From NCBI GenBank assembly GCA_017654935.2, contig CM065687.1:20046042-20110041 (forward strand): a stretch of DNA of 64,000 nt, read 5' to 3'. Origin of the DNA: Phymorhynchus buccinoides. Its lineage: Eukaryota; Mollusca; Gastropoda; Neogastropoda; Raphitomidae. Under the pieces are notes generated by a model that saw only the letters and a list, made by a program, of their open reading frames with translations, did not search any database and was not told the DNA's origin. Made by a program: the position numbers and the translations under genes. Numbering within the stretch: the first letter of the stretch is position 1; each line of letters starts with the position of its first letter. Positions 45,802 through 60,164 of the stretch are shown in pieces.

Positions 45802-46649
45802 CACTACCACTACTACTTATAAAAACCTAATACACGTAACTATGCAATTGTCACACAGTACAACAAGCATGAAATAACAGCAAATATCACAACCTTAAAC
45901 ACAAAAAACAAACATACCACACACACCCACCACACACACAACCAGCACACGCACCACCACAACAAAACACAACACAACACACACACACACACACAACACG
46001 CAAGCCAACGCAACACAACACACACATCATCATATATTACACTATATAGGGGCTACCTGAAAAGCATCACACGCACGCACACAACACAAAACATATAAAA
46101 AGATTATTATGTGTGTGATAGTGCGTGGGGGAGGGGGGGGGGGGGGTGGGGGGGCAGCGCATATGCGTGCTGTATTTCATTCAAATCCCATTCCAGGTTT
46201 GTTTTTTTTACTTCCCGTTGTCGCTGTCATTTTCAGAAACTTTAATCCATCGGGCAACATCAGATGACCAACAACTATGAGACTGCCCTCAAATCGACCC
46301 AAGTCATGAAACACTAGCGAAGACGATGATTCTTACAATCATTTTTGACATCCTAGACGGGATAGCCAACCTCTCACATAGAGTGGAGATTCAATGGAAA
46401 GAACGGTTTAGTTTGCTAATTTGATCCGAACAAGTGCAAACGTTCCTCATTCCATTTGTTGTTTGTCAGAAGGAGAGAAAAAAAGAAGAGGAGGGAGGAG
46501 AAGAAAAAAAAAAAAATCTTCGCCAAAAAAACGTAGGGGTTAAAAAGTTCTTGATGCAGAGACGGAAACCTATCTGACAAAAGAACAAGAGTTCTGTTTC
46601 AATTAAATAAATTAATAAAAAGAAAATCATGAGTACAAAGTATTTCAAG

Positions 46650-48698
46650 ATGGCGACGATGTACACATGCACCAGCCAAAAGCCTCTTCTTCCTAAACGG
46701 AGGAAGTGGGGGTGCTGTTTTCTCCTAGCTAGTGCGCTGCGGCAACTTCTGCGTGTTGTTACTCTCGTCTCACCACCATCATCATCATCCCTTGTCATCA
46801 TACGACAATCATTGGCGGGAGGGCTCTTCAGATAACATTCTCGCACTGTCCATCCCCCCAAGCAATGGCACACATTTACGCACAAATGCTTCCACGTGTC
46901 TGGAGGGACTATCCCGTGGCCCTCGCCATCACGTGTCATTGTGATGACCGTCATGGCCTCGATGACTCAAGGGCGCTGGGAGCGATCTCCTATATGTCGT
47001 CATCCGACGACCGAAAGATGAAAGACTTTCGGAAGCACGTAAGTTCTCACGAAATGTAAACATTACCTTTGTCTTTGACTTGTGTACAAATAAACACTCC
47101 AGGATTAGTGTCTGACAATCCTAAATTTGGAAAGCTTCAGTGGAGTTATAGCCTTGTATAAAAATGCCCAACACATTAATTGTTATGAATGGATGAAATG
47201 AAAGTCATTTGACTTAAGAAAACTTCTGATTCCTGTCAACTCATTTTTAAATCTATAGGTCAATGCTACTACCAGAATTTAAATAGACGGTTTTCAGATG
47301 AGAAAAAATAGGGGATGAGCACTTCGTGAAAATTAGATTTGTTACCTCCATTACTCGGTCAATACATAGCAACAATGCAACAATGGCGTCGAAAGCTATG
47401 AAACCGCAGGATGCGAGCAGCGACTGCAAACATTTAAAAAAAAAAAAATTGGGGTGGACAGTGGGCCACAAAACTGATAAACACTTGCAAAATTGTACGT
47501 ACAAATATAAAGGCATATTATTTAGAATGACGCGCGGTCGTTTTCTAAGGATGTATGTCTGCTCAAACACACGAGTCGATAGGCTACGAGAGGCTTGATG
47601 GTAGAGTGACTTGCCCGTTTTACCGATTGAATTAGGCAAGATTCACTCAACACCATGAAATACTCCTTAATTCTTCCAAACAGTGGCTATGTCGTTCTCT
47701 TTGTGAAATCCCTGTGTTGTCAACAAACCCTAAAGAGGGCACACGCAAAATGCCTCTTTAGTAGAGGTTTCTTTGCAGTTTGCACTTTTTAGGGTTAATG
47801 ACTATTTTTCTGCTTTTGCTCCAAAGTTCGTCGTGAGACTTAGGGAAGACGGGATAAAAAGGCATGGGCGGGTAAGAAGCCCACCCCAATTATCTCATGA
47901 AACAAAAAAATTTCAGTCAAATTTGCCCATGAGACGAATGCTAGACATTAACGCTCTGTCTCATGGGCAAAATGAGACTGAAAATTTGCTGTTCATTTCA
48001 TTGAGATAATTGGGGTGGGCCTTCTTACCCGCCCATGCGCTTTTACCCCGGTCTTACCCTATGTCTTGCGGTTTTTTTAATGCACCATCACTTATAACAG
48101 AATTATCTTCCAGCAAATTATCAAGGTTGGCACTAACCTTTTTTAATCAGTTTTCAAAAAACAATCCTCGATAAAAGACCCCCAAGATTCAACAATAAAA
48201 ATGTGTATGATATTAACATATCCTAAACGCGCCCTACGTCATGCCAATCATGAAAAAGAATAACAAAGGCATCAGATAAGACATTATTAAGAGGCCAGGA
48301 GGCGTAGTTGTCCCATTCGCTGACCTGACATGGATCAGAATATATCGCATGACTGTCACTAATTAAGTTCTCTGTTGGGTTCCAGGTACGGGAAAGTGGA
48401 AGCACAGGTACCCGTGGTCTGCAGCGGAAAAACGAGGACTGTGCCGGGGAATGTGACGGTTTCGAGAAAAAAAGACGGTGAACACCCTAAATGGTAAGCC
48501 CTTTCTCTTTTCCCTTCTAATTCCTTCTTCTGTTTTTTATGGTTTTCATAGACATCATTTCTGCTTATCATCCTATTTTCTTCTTTGATAGTATCGAAAC
48601 TCTTGCAAGATTTAAGAATTACGTAAATGTTTGGGTAGTCCTTGTTGATGATGTCTGTTTGTAGCATCAAGAAGAAGAAGGGTATAACAAAACTGAGG

Positions 48699-48729
<31 letters not shown>

Positions 48730-50072
48730 CGGTGGTGGTGGTGGTGGTGGTGGTGTGGTGTTAAAGAAAGAAGAAGAAGATTAACGATGATGCTTGATGA
48801 TGATGCTGATGGATGAGATGATATGATGATGAAGGACAACGATGCTGGTGGTGGTGGGCATGTGTAAAGAAAGGAAGAAAAAAATATAGCTGAGATGCGT
48901 GATGGTGGTGTGTGGTTGGATTGTTTAAAGAAATGAAAAGATGATGCTGATGGTGATCGGTGATGATGATGATGATAACGTGGGAGATCACAGATCAGGT
49001 TCCTTTTGTAATATTGCTCAAAGTTAGCATTCCAGATATTGTTCTTCACGGATGTAAGCCCTATTAATTTTCATCATATTTGCTAATGGGATAGCGTTCT
49101 ATTACCAAGGGACTTGAACATCCCAATGTTCTCAGAATAATGTATCATTTATCATTGTGCCTTTTTTAAAAGACAGTTTACTGAATCTTGATTGCAGTGT
49201 TCCTTGCATAATGAAGGATATAATGTACAATCATGGAACCTTCCTGTTCTCAGGAAGGACTGGGGTTGTTCTTCTGTTGGCATTGACTTTCACACTTCAC
49301 AGGAGGAGATGGATCTACGTTTATGTACCAAGACCGGTGTTATGTACCTTCAAAACAGAAGTTCAGTTTCTTTCTTTCTTTCTTTCTTGTATATCGTTTG
49401 TCTCAGGTTTTCGAGCACGTGTGACGCAGAAGGAAGCCAACCCCTGTGCTACCACACCGCTGCGTGAACCAAACCAACGAGGAGTGCACGTGCTCAGAGT
49501 TGCTATGAACATGCGCAATCCCCTTCATGCAGGAGGTATGCAAGATGGCGGGCCGGAAATAAATTGGGCAATTGCCAGTGGAAGAGATGTAGTGGAGGAA
49601 ACTGCCATCTTGTTGAAGATTCACGCTCTTGTTTTTCGTTGGCGGATTTCATCGTCCGCCATTATCTTTCACGCTTGTTGGATGATGGTCAAGGGGAAAT
49701 TAATGTCAGCGGAGGCTTTCAGCCTAAGATTACATGAGGTAGGCTATGCCATACCACTATGCTCTATGACTGGTTTATTGTCGCCCATTTTCCTTTATAC
49801 AAGAAGTGGCTTCAACCGCCATCTCGGGATAAGATTATGTAACATCCAAGTTTCTATTTTTATTAGATTTATCCAAGGACGGTGGCGGATAGCCTCTTTT
49901 TTCAATTCCTACCCCAACTTCCAACATCACTGCCATACTCTGTCATAGTCTCTTTCTCCTGTTGTGTTAAAAGCTGATATGTCATACTGGTGTCCACACA
50001 CATGCTTGTATGTACGCACGCATGTACACCAAACACACACACACACCATAAACACACACACCTACACATACA

Positions 50073-50133
<61 letters not shown>

Positions 50134-51232
50134 CCACAAACCCATCGCCAGATCCGTGAGAATAAATGAAAGGATTTGGACGCAGGAAGATTGTTAGCGC
50201 CTCCCTGAATGCAGGACATGCTTGAAGACATTAAAGGAATATAAACTCGAGGGTTAAGTGTTTCCATCAACAGTGTTTGCAATTGTTTCAGTGTTTTTGT
50301 TTCTATATTAGAGCATGAGCAGGAGCTATAAAATCTCTCCAAGATAAGGATACACACTTTTTTTTTCGTTGATTTTGTGGTTTACTTGAGTGTTTAGCTG
50401 TAGCTGCTTTTCTGAGTTCGCTTGTTTGTTTCCTTTCTTTGACTTGTTCTCCTTCTTGTTATCAAAGTGATAACGTCATGTAATCGACCACATCATCACC
50501 ATCATACTGCTTGACACCTCGACTTGCATTTAATTGATCACCTGATCCGACAATCACCATCACATTTTGTTTTTGTTGTTGTTTGTCTTCTGTACCATCA
50601 GCTTATATATATTAATGAGTGTTATTTGTTTGCTTGCCGTTTTGAGCAGATTCTGAGGTAAGAACTGTCAGGAATCTACATGTTCACGGAGAAGACTTGC
50701 CGAAACTCGGGTGGAGACGAACGCCCAGGTGGGTGTGCCTCGGCCCCACAACACCAATTCTCCGCCTTATCAACAAAGCTTACAACAACGACATCGCACG
50801 ACCGTCTCCTCCGTACAACAAAACCTCGCAGCCTGGCCGTCATAGGTTTGGGGTTCCACGGCAAAACTCACAAGCCCAGGAGAACCTTCAGGAAGGTCGT
50901 GCAGCCCGTGCTGCGACAGAGGATATCACGTCCGTGGCATCAGGAGATCGTATGAGTCAGGGATTACACAACTGGGGGGTGTTTGAAGAAACCCCAACCT
51001 TGCCGAACCAGAGTGTAAACCACGTGTTCCAATTTCAACGAGAAGATGACAGGAGGCATCTCCGGGGCCCTGCGAGGGATGGGCCGTGTTGAGACACCTT
51101 CAACATGACGGCCACGGGGGGGTTGGAGAGCTTGACGGGGGCCCACTACGGGTACGGGGTCGAACAGGGTCAAGTGCTGGTCCTGACCCTGAAACTATTG
51201 AAAGAACTGCAGGCTCTTTGAAGAAGTGGTGA
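46650..51232 (+). pseudogene. Mirrored, error-ridden copy of gene B
   Basis: The exon counterparts are at 46650-47038, 48386-48493, 49407-49738 and 50650-51232, with splice sites kept (GTAAGT, GTAAGC, GTAGGC; CCAG, TCAG, GCAG). Every exon has several one-base insertions or deletions, so no frame survives. Scattered indels at the same density in introns point to poor consensus sequence rather than biological decay. It should not be counted as a third gene until resequenced. Confidence 0.75.
47841..48061. mobile_element. TA-flanked hairpin MITE (copy 4), present only in the right arm
   Basis: The left arm has GACTTATG here. The right arm has GACTTA, then the 217-bp hairpin (GGGAAGACGGGATAAAAAG to CCCCGGTCTTACCC), then TATG. 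The TA is duplicated exactly. It lies in intron 1 of the mirrored gene B. Confidence 0.85.
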
Positions 51233-53470
51233 CATGTAAAACTCAGATTGTTGCTTGTATGATTCATGTGCCGTCGCTGTAGAGTGTACCTCCACACCCC
51301 ACACCATCTCTTTCTCTCGCTAATCTCTTTCAATCCTTTCTTTCCTAAACGGGTGGGGAGAAAGAATAGGTTAAGCTTGGAGTAAAATGTAAGAAGGGGA
51401 CCGTCATCAGTGGGCGGTTGCAAATAGGTAACGTAAAGATATGATTTGTTTTTGCTTACAAATCTGTTGTTCTACCGGAGCAAACCACCCGACGAATTAG
51501 TGTTGACCCCTAAAACTCCCTAACCCCCAGGTGAGTTTTGAGGTATCCCGTCAGTACAGAATGGGCTACTAAATCATGAACACCTCGTTTTCCTCGCGAC
51601 CACGAGCACTCAGCCCTGCGATGCGCTGAAATTTGTTAAATTAATAATGGACACGAAAATCGGTTAATTCCACCGTGGGGGGGTCCGATGGGGTCTTTGT
51701 CGAAACAAATATTTCATTCCACCTCGAAAAGTTCTGTGCTTACAAACCGTCCTTTAATCTGTCGTTACTAATTTTTTCACTCTGCCCTTGTCCCTTTGCT
51801 GACTTTCATCTACTATCTTTCTGCCTTACTGGTTCGATTCGCCTGCCTATGTTCTAGAAAAGCGGACAACGATTTTTCTACAGCCGAAGACGGGCATGGC
51901 CGGGCCTAACCTTTGTTTTCCTTAAATGTATAACGGCAGGCATGACGCAATTGCGCCATATGACAGGAAATCGGTTTTCCTGAACGATCAAAAAGAAATA
52001 AAAACATCATGTAGCTGTAGTAGCTGTTAAGGCCTTCTGCTAGAAAAAAACACAAAGGGGGGGAAGGGGGGGCATAAATGATGTCCTTCGATGGCTTTCA
52101 TGGACTGTTTGCCGGACAAGTTGACAAAGCGCCTCCTACTGTGTATATATCATTGTTACTGAAATAATTTTGGCTTGTGCTGCGTGTCTTTGGTTGTGTA
52201 TGCAAAGGGTTGTCTATGTACAGATATGCTATTATTGATCAGTGTGAGGTTGTACACTGTTTAGTGGTTGGCCAAAGTATACTCAGAAACTAGAGCGCTG
52301 AGGACGCTATGGACTACAGCCGCGCGGAAAAGCATTTTCGGGTTCCAGTTGACCTTGACCCTTTGACATATGACATTTTCGAAGCGGTCTAGATATTCTT
52401 AGTACCTAATTGCATGCTACCAATCTGGGAGGCGTCCTAGGTCCCTCCGTTCAATCGTTATCGTGCCAGGTATTCGGCAGCATTTTTAGTGGCCAGTAGT
52501 GACCTTGACTTGACCTATGACCTTCATTTTTGGCTGTGACCACTTCATTTTGTAAAGTGAGTCTATAGTATGATAGTTGTTCGGTTGTGTGTGTGTATGT
52601 GTGTGTGTGTGTGTGTGTGTGTCGTGTTGGTGGGTGTGTGTGTCGGGATGTGTGTGTGTGCGCGATTGTGTTTGCGTCCTTGGTCTAATCTCCAAACTTT
52701 AACGTTGCATGGCCTCGGGAAATAGGAAGGCGTTCATGGTTCAAACTTTTCAATACACATAGGTGTTTATGCAGCTTCAAAATATAAGGATTTGAAAATT
52801 AAATACTTAAAACAAACACTGGAAACAGATAGCAAACATATTAACATTTTAGATTAGGTGGGTTAAGAGAGTATTCAGCAGGCAAATTGAGTTTAAACAA
52901 AAACTAATCAACACTGAAAAGCCGCGATAAGCTCATTGGTAGAGTGTCTGTCTCTCATGCCAATGGTTCCGGGTCATTCTCGGCACAGGCACTTTAAACT
53001 ATTTTGTTTTTAATGTTGTATCCATTAACGATTGTTTCATTTGTACTTAACATTTTATTGGCAATTCTGGTACTTAGGACACCCCCTCAATCTTTGTTGT
53101 TGTCCCACGTGTGCCAATTCGAGGTGAGTCTTGAAGGATTTTCCTCTTGTTTTTTATTTTATTTTATAGTTGTATCCATTTAAAGATAGTTTCATTTGTA
53201 ATTAAAATTTATTTGTCAATCATGTCTTAGACACCCCCCTAAATCTTGTTTGGTTGTTGGTCCCACATGTATCTGTTCGAGGAGCATGAAGGCTTTGCCT
53301 CTTGATTTTTGTAAACCTGTCGTTCGAGTTTGTTTCCCATAACTGTGATATCTGAATCAGGAATGACATAACCTGTTGACATGTTTGACAGTGTGTGAAT
53401 GAGTGATTGGTTTGTGTGTATGTGTGTTAGCATTTACTACAACACACAATCAACACTCTCTCTCTCTCTC

Positions 53471-53501
<31 letters not shown>

Positions 53502-54229
53502 TCGCTATCTCTCCTCGCTCTCTCTGTGCGCGCCGGCGGTGCGTATATCATAGTTAGGCCCAACAATACTTAGTTTCCGAATACCTTCCCTTCATCTTGT
53601 CAGAACGATGTTAGGTTGACGAAACTATGTGTTTGTTGGCTCGTGCAGTTGTGGTGCATGTGTGTGTGCATGAGCGTAGACACGCACGTGCGTTTGTTAA
53701 ACGTGTGCATGCAGGATGAATGCGCGCGTGTTTGCACATGCATGTGTGTGTGTGCACACGTGCGCGCACGCGTTTGTATGTTTGTATTCTTTTTGATTGA
53801 CATTTGCCTCCCTTTTCAGGCTAAACATGACCACAGTGCTTGGGGGTTGTTGTTGGCTTACCCTGGCTAAAAGACTTCCAGGGATCATCCCAACAGCGCA
53901 AGCACTTGAACACTATATGACACAGTGCACTAGCTTCATATGAGAACATTACGTATGTGACCGCGTTTTTTTGTATTTCCCACCACGTGAGCAGCCACAA
54001 CCACACGTCTTCGGGGGATTCAAAGTCTGCTTTAGAAACAGGTGTCACGCGAGCGGCAGACCATGTTCTTGCCGATTTTCCCTCCCCCAGTACTGATCGG
54101 ATTTGGATCCTTTTCCACCTTCTGAAGTTCTGTGATTTAACTTCATCTTAATCTGTCATATCTTAGACTCTGCCTCTTTTTCCTTAGCCTACGTTATCGG
54201 CATCTTTCCTATCTAACTGAGTGGTTCTA

Positions 54230-54925
54230 GGACAAACTACCCCCCCGGACAAGTTACCACCGGACGTCACCCCTAGGAACAAACTACCCCCCTAGGACAA
54301 CTACCGCCCGGACAAGTACCACCCTGAAAACATATATAGGCAAATAAAAAAAAGTGTAAAAAATGACATGTTCTTTTTTTACTTGTAGTATATAATACAT
54401 TTTATGTTACATTTATGGGGACTAATTCGATATACAAGGCAATTATATTACAAGGCAAAATGTTCTCATGTAATATACATCTGCATGTTCGTGCTGCAAT
54501 ACCTCGTAGGAAAGGTCCAAAGATAGGGCAGTTGCCAGAGTCGGCCACAACACTAAGCGCTCAGGTGATGGCCTTGGATTTCCCGCGTTGTGGTGGAGCC
54601 GCTTGTCCAGCTAGGTCCGGGGTAGTTGTCCTGATACCAGTGTGTGTGTGTCAAGTCAGTGAAGTCAAACTCATTCTTTATTGTAGGGTGAAAGAATAAG
54701 CTGACAAGCTTTTTTCCCCATCCTGCCAGACACATGCATGTGTGCGGGATGTGCGTGTGCGCGCTCCAATTTCTTTAAAATGTTTAAAAAAATAAATGTG
54801 TGGGGGGCTACTGTCCCAGGGGTAAGATGTCCTAGGGGGTACTTGTCCGGGGGGGGGTACTGTACGGGTGGTACTGTCCGGGGGTACTTGTCCGGGGGGT
54901 ACTTGTCATGATACCCGAACTGGTG
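54230..54925. mobile_element. Mirrored copy of the GGACAAGTACC foldback element
   Basis: The same arrangement as 32110-32830 in reverse, with many small indels in the G and C runs. Confidence 0.65.
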
Positions 54926-55579
54926 TCCATGTACTGCCTTTTTTTCCTATAAATTCTTATAAAACATTCTTCAAACCGGAAGTCAGAAATGTGGGTGTCA
55001 ACTACTTTCTTAGTTAGGCGCCTAACGGCAGAACGACGCAATCTATGCTCATATGGACAGGAAACTGAGCGAACCGAAGAAGAAAGAAGAGAAGAAGAAG
55101 AAAGAGAGAAGAAAAGAAGAAAAGAAGAAGAAGCAGAAGAAGAAGAAGAAGAAGCAGAGGAAGAAGAACCTTTTCCTTCCAGTCCTCTCCCTCCCCTCTA
55201 TGCAGAGACAGGGTAACTACAAAGATATAAAAGATTCGACAGTTATCCATTCACGAGGTATTGCGCACTGAAGAAATTAAAACGCTTCAAGGTCAACGTG
55301 ACGGTCAAGGCCGGCCAAGTCACGGGACGATAATAATTATTGATGGTTACAGCACTAGCACAGCTAGGTTGGTATGGTTAGCACAGCCATACCACCCTAC
55401 AAAATTGCAAGGTTTAATGTCTGCAGCTTTGTTTCTCAAAGGAAAGAAGAAGAAACAATGGCAAAGGTCATGATATTGGTCAAATTAGGACGCTTTTTGA
55501 ACCGCCACGGGGGCAATCAAACCATAAGTCCGGGATCACTTATAGCGCTGTGGATATTCTTAGTTGCGGAGGATGATGC

Positions 55580-56060
55580 AGAAGTATGAGAGATCTCGAG
55601 GAGAAGAGTCGATTGATTGTGATGGATTCTTCTCTTCTTGATATTTTAATCTAGGGGACTGAGATGAGAGTCTAGAGAGAGGCGATGAGAGAGAGAGAGT
55701 CGAGAGACGATCTGAGGGAGAGTTGTGAGAGCATGATGCAGGACCACGAGTCAGAGGTAGAGAGAGAAATGAGGAGTGACGAGAGAAGGATTGAGAGAGC
55801 TGTCTCGAGACGAGATGTGAGTCGCGCAGAGATCTTCGCTTATTCGTCTCAATGATACGAGACAGTAGCGGGAGATGACATGAGCGCTCGATATACGAGA
55901 TCAGACGCTACTACAGATCGACCGATGTGAGCTTGTTACAGATAGATAAATATCAGAGCAGACCTACGTAGACGAGACAGAGAGAGAGAGAGACGGGGCT
56001 TTCCCCGCTGAGAGGAGGAGGGAGAGAGAGAGTGACGAGAGAGTCGACGAGAAGAGAGTA
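55580..56060. other. Scrambled purine-rich sequence replacing the CT-array region
   Basis: By position this is the partner of about 30950-31440. Instead of clean arrays and spacers it shows irregular GAGAGTCGAGAGACGATC-like text with no repeat period. The flanks align well on both sides. It looks like failed consensus over long dinucleotide repeats. Confidence 0.7.
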
Positions 56061-56247
56061 GAGAGCATAACGGAAATTAAGAAGACGAATGTTTTAATGA
56101 GGGTAAACGGATTACGCTCAAGCTGTCTTTTTTTTCACACCATGCCTTCGAAGGGGAAAAGGAAACGCCCAAAAGAACAAGAAAAGGAAAACAAAAAGAA
56201 AGTAAAAAATGTAGGAGAGAGAGAGAGAGAGAGAGGAGAGAGTATGC

Positions 56248-56296
<49 letters not shown>

Positions 56297-57553
56297 GAGA
56301 GAGCGACAGACAGACAGACTGCACCTGGGCGTTCAATCAGCGTCCTAAGCTGCTCATTGTAGGCTACTTCTAACTAGACTATTTGACTTTGAGCTTCTCT
56401 CCTAATATGGAAGGTTACCGCAAAAGAATTAGGCCTACAGTTATAGCCTAAAAAACTAAATTTTCATGTTCCAGTTTAAACGGTCCAAATCAAAAGAGTA
56501 ATTATTCAACACCCTGTCTCACCTTCAGTCAGTCAATCCATACTCATTTATCAAATAGTAAGAATGTAAAGATCTGTCCACATCTTACGTTGTAAAGGTC
56601 AAACTTCGAGGTTAAGGTCAGAAAGATTATTAAAAATTGAAAGGAACGTTAACAAAAATGGCTTTGCAACAATTCTGCCAAATTTGATTATCATCTATCC
56701 AGGTTGTTGTTTTTATAATAAAATAAATCGTTTGACACACAAGACAGTCAGAACACACGCACGCAAAACCAAAAACAGTTTTCGTTGTCTGAGGACAAGA
56801 TCAACCGGAAGCGTTGTGTCTTCATCTCAGCTCTGTTTCATTCGCTGCCACCTGTCTCGGGATTCTTTGAAGGAAAATGGCAATGTGTGATTTTGTGAAA
56901 ATGTTATCATCACAAACTGTAACCCCCCCCTCCTCCATTTCTCGGTTGTTTCCATTTTTTTCAGTCAGTCTTGCCTTTCTTACTGCAGATTGAGTACTTC
57001 ATCCTCTATCGTTTGCTATATTAAACACTAATTTTCATCCATTTACATAACTAAACACATGCATTCAATATTAGTAGAAGATAAAGGCAAGACGGAAAAA
57101 CGCAATGAACCAGGACTGTGACAAATGCTCCGCGGCTGTTGTGTGTACTGCACTACTTTGGGGGGGGGGGGGTCCTGTTATATAATAGCTTTTATCATGA
57201 CTGCGATTCATCATTCAACAAAGATAATTAGCTGAAAAGGTTAATAAAATACAGCTTAATGTTTGGTGAGAAAGGCAAAAGTATGAAAATGCGGGGAGAG
57301 CCGAGAAATGTAAGGGGGGGGGGGTACATCTTGACCTTTACCGTACGATCTGTAAAAATCGTACCAGAGTTGAACAGTGCACGTAGGCTTAATCTTACAT
57401 CAAGTATTGAGAGTGTAAGTAGGCCTATGCATATTTTATTTTTGTATCTATGCCTTTAAGTCTTTCACTGTATGTCTCTTTCTGTCTATCTTAACGACGA
57501 GGCTCTTGTTGTTTATTTCAATTTAAAACAGTCTTCTTTGTTTGCCAGCAATT

Positions 57554-57797
57554 TTAACCCTTTCACCGCCAATGTCGCATTTTAGCACCACGATGGTTTA
57601 ACACCCATGTCACTAAAAGGCATCAAATCAGGGCCTGTTATCCAAAGACCATATTTTCTTAATTTTGGGAGGTAAGGATCTAGGCCTAATATATGTCACA
57701 GAGGAATTCGCAATATTGCAGATCATTCTTTTTTCTGTACCTAGTTAGGTTAAATGGTCTTTTTTGGCTGATGAATGGCTGGCGGTGAAAGGGTTAA
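57554..57797. mobile_element. Mirrored copy of the piggyBac-like MITE
   Basis: TTAACCCTTTCACCGCCA at both ends (one inverted), 244 bp, matching 29261-29505. Confidence 0.8.
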
Positions 57798-58460
57798 TTC
57801 ACGTTTATTCCAACATCGCGAGCACCATTGAAACGCATTGTGATGGGCGATGTCCCTGGAAGGTCACTGTTTACGTTGGAATTCATTTGCATCAAGTCAT
57901 TCTCATTGAAGAGATGTTGGTTTTCGTGTGGGTTTTTGTTGTTGTTGCTGTTGTTGTTGTTTGTTTATTTGATTTAGTTTTGCGATAATCGTTATCATAC
58001 ACTTTGTCCCCCGAAGTCGGAGTTTGGCTGCCCACTTGGCGGGGTAATCAAAACCGGCCACACTGGCAATGTTCTCATCCGCAGCTGATGCACTTGTACG
58101 ATAGTGTTCCAAGTGCTTCCGCTGTTGGGGGTGATCCCTGGAGTCTTTTAGCCAACGTACGACAATGACAACAACATTATACTTTTGAGCTGAATGTTAA
58201 AAGTGAGGCAAAGGGGGCCCGTCGCGTTGTGTGTGGGGCCCTGGCCTGATGAAAACCGAATGTGCAGGCACAAATCCACCCCCAGGGTTAAGTAGACTAC
58301 CTGAATGGAATTATTATTTAATACTGTGTGTGCTTAAACTGCAGACGCTCACCAGATTTGAAAGCTTATAGGCTACAGGGGGGACAACTGTAGTTGAACT
58401 GTTTGTCTTGTCCCCCGTTCCATTGAATTGGATGGAACATTCCCACGCTTGATGTGGGAT

Positions 58461-59035
58461 TTAAAGGGGCACCCTGACAGATACGTGTTTTATTTTAATA
58501 CAAGAAACACGTCGATATCACCAGGAAAACGCCCTTTACAGAGATTGCAACACTCACTTTGCTCTGGTTTCCTGGAAATCAAACCGTCAAATCGGCATTC
58601 CTCCTTGGCGGGGGTGCTGCAAGTCAGATTCTGTCAGTGAAAGAGAAGGCGCGTGCATATGCCTTCTCTTTTCTAATGGCCGCCTGAGTTAGACCAAATC
58701 GTTTGCATGAAATGTCCAAATTACAAGCCTTTTTTATACAGTTTTTATGCAGTTTACCAAAAGGAGTTTCGCTCACAACAAAGGAAATGGATTCTTTCTT
58801 TTTTTACTCCACTACAAAGAAGCAAAAGATTCAACCACTCTTAGTGGCCTCCACCCACCCCGTCTAAAATGGCTTCTCTCTCCCGGCAACTCCGCCAAGG
58901 AGGAATCGCCGTTTTGACGGTTTGATTTCTAGGAAACCAGACCAAAGTGAGTGTTCCGATCCTTGAAAAGGCTGTCTTTCTGGTGACCTCGACGATGTTT
59001 CTTGCAAACACTCACCCATCAGGGTGCCCCTTTAA
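58461..59035. mobile_element. Mirrored copy of the TTAA-bounded element
   Basis: TTAAAGGGGCACCCTGACAG to CAGGGTGCCCCTTTAA, partner of 28023-28598. Confidence 0.8.
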
Positions 59036-60164
59036 GCTAAAGACAAAGATTGTGTGTTATCGCCAGTCGTCAAAAGTGAAACGAGTGTGCTCTGACTAGC
59101 TCGGAGTCTGTCTCTGTGTGCTTATGCGTATTTATGCGTGTGTTAATATGTCTGTCACCATTTTTCTTTCACAAAATACTAGACGGATTGTTTATCAAAT
59201 TTGGCAGACGGGTCAATACCCCATTTTTGAGTGTTCCTTCCAATCTGAATAACTTTGGTGAGCGATACCTTGACGTTTGACACTTAAAACGTACATTTAT
59301 GCGAGTCGTACTTCTCTATTATTTGTGCATTTAAGGAGAGTGTGTCTGTGATGTATTGGAATCATAACTACACGCTGGTGATTATGCTTTTGTCTTTCTC
59401 TGTCTGTAGGTCTGAAATGAAGAAAAAAACATCTTTTAAAAGATATATGAGAAGAATTGACTGAAAATGGGCGACAGCTGGAGCATTGTCCAAACAACCC
59501 CCATTACAATCTCAAGGCAGGCCTAAGTATGGTCTGTATTCAGAAACAAATATTTCAATAGAATTGGTTTGTCATCTGCTAAGTTTTATTTCAGCAGTAG
59601 GCTATTGCTTTAAAACCGAAGACACGTGTTGGTGAAATTTTGTAAACAGAGGGTCACGTAGGAAATGTTCCTCTAAATTGTTGAGTTAATCTTGACTTGT
59701 TTTTAGAAATGCACAGACAATAATTAATCATTGCTTTAATCCATCGATCCCCTTAAATAACTTGCGAAAAGCTTAGTATATGAGTATAGTTATGTTTCTT
59801 AAAAGGCCTTTTTGTATTTACTTGGCATTTGGCCATTTTCGACACAACAACTGACACTAAGAAGCCGACGAGCCGCGAGGAGGCCCTTGAAGCGATCTTG
59901 ATTATGAAAACCAGTTAATGACTGCACCATTCCTTAACTTATATAAACGAACACCCATCTTGTGCTTTACAACTCAAAAGAAAAAAAAAACACTAAGAAA
60001 AGCAATCTGCCACAAAACAATTGCAATTGACACAAAAGAAAAAACAAACGTGTAACTCAAAGTGTTTCAAAAGAAGAATGTCAGTGTAGAACAAAGCAGG
60101 GTTGGAAGTGAGAAAATACTTCGTATAAGACAACAACAACAAGTGGCAATTGTTATGACTGAAG

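Noticed and set aside
45083..45810. Open frames of about 200 codons across the unknown bases
   Set aside because: They consist almost entirely of N positions in the gap.
46650..51232. Counting the right-arm gene B copy as a third functional paralogue
   Set aside because: Its exons and introns carry the same density of small indels against the left arm, which points to poor consensus near a contig end rather than a separate gene.
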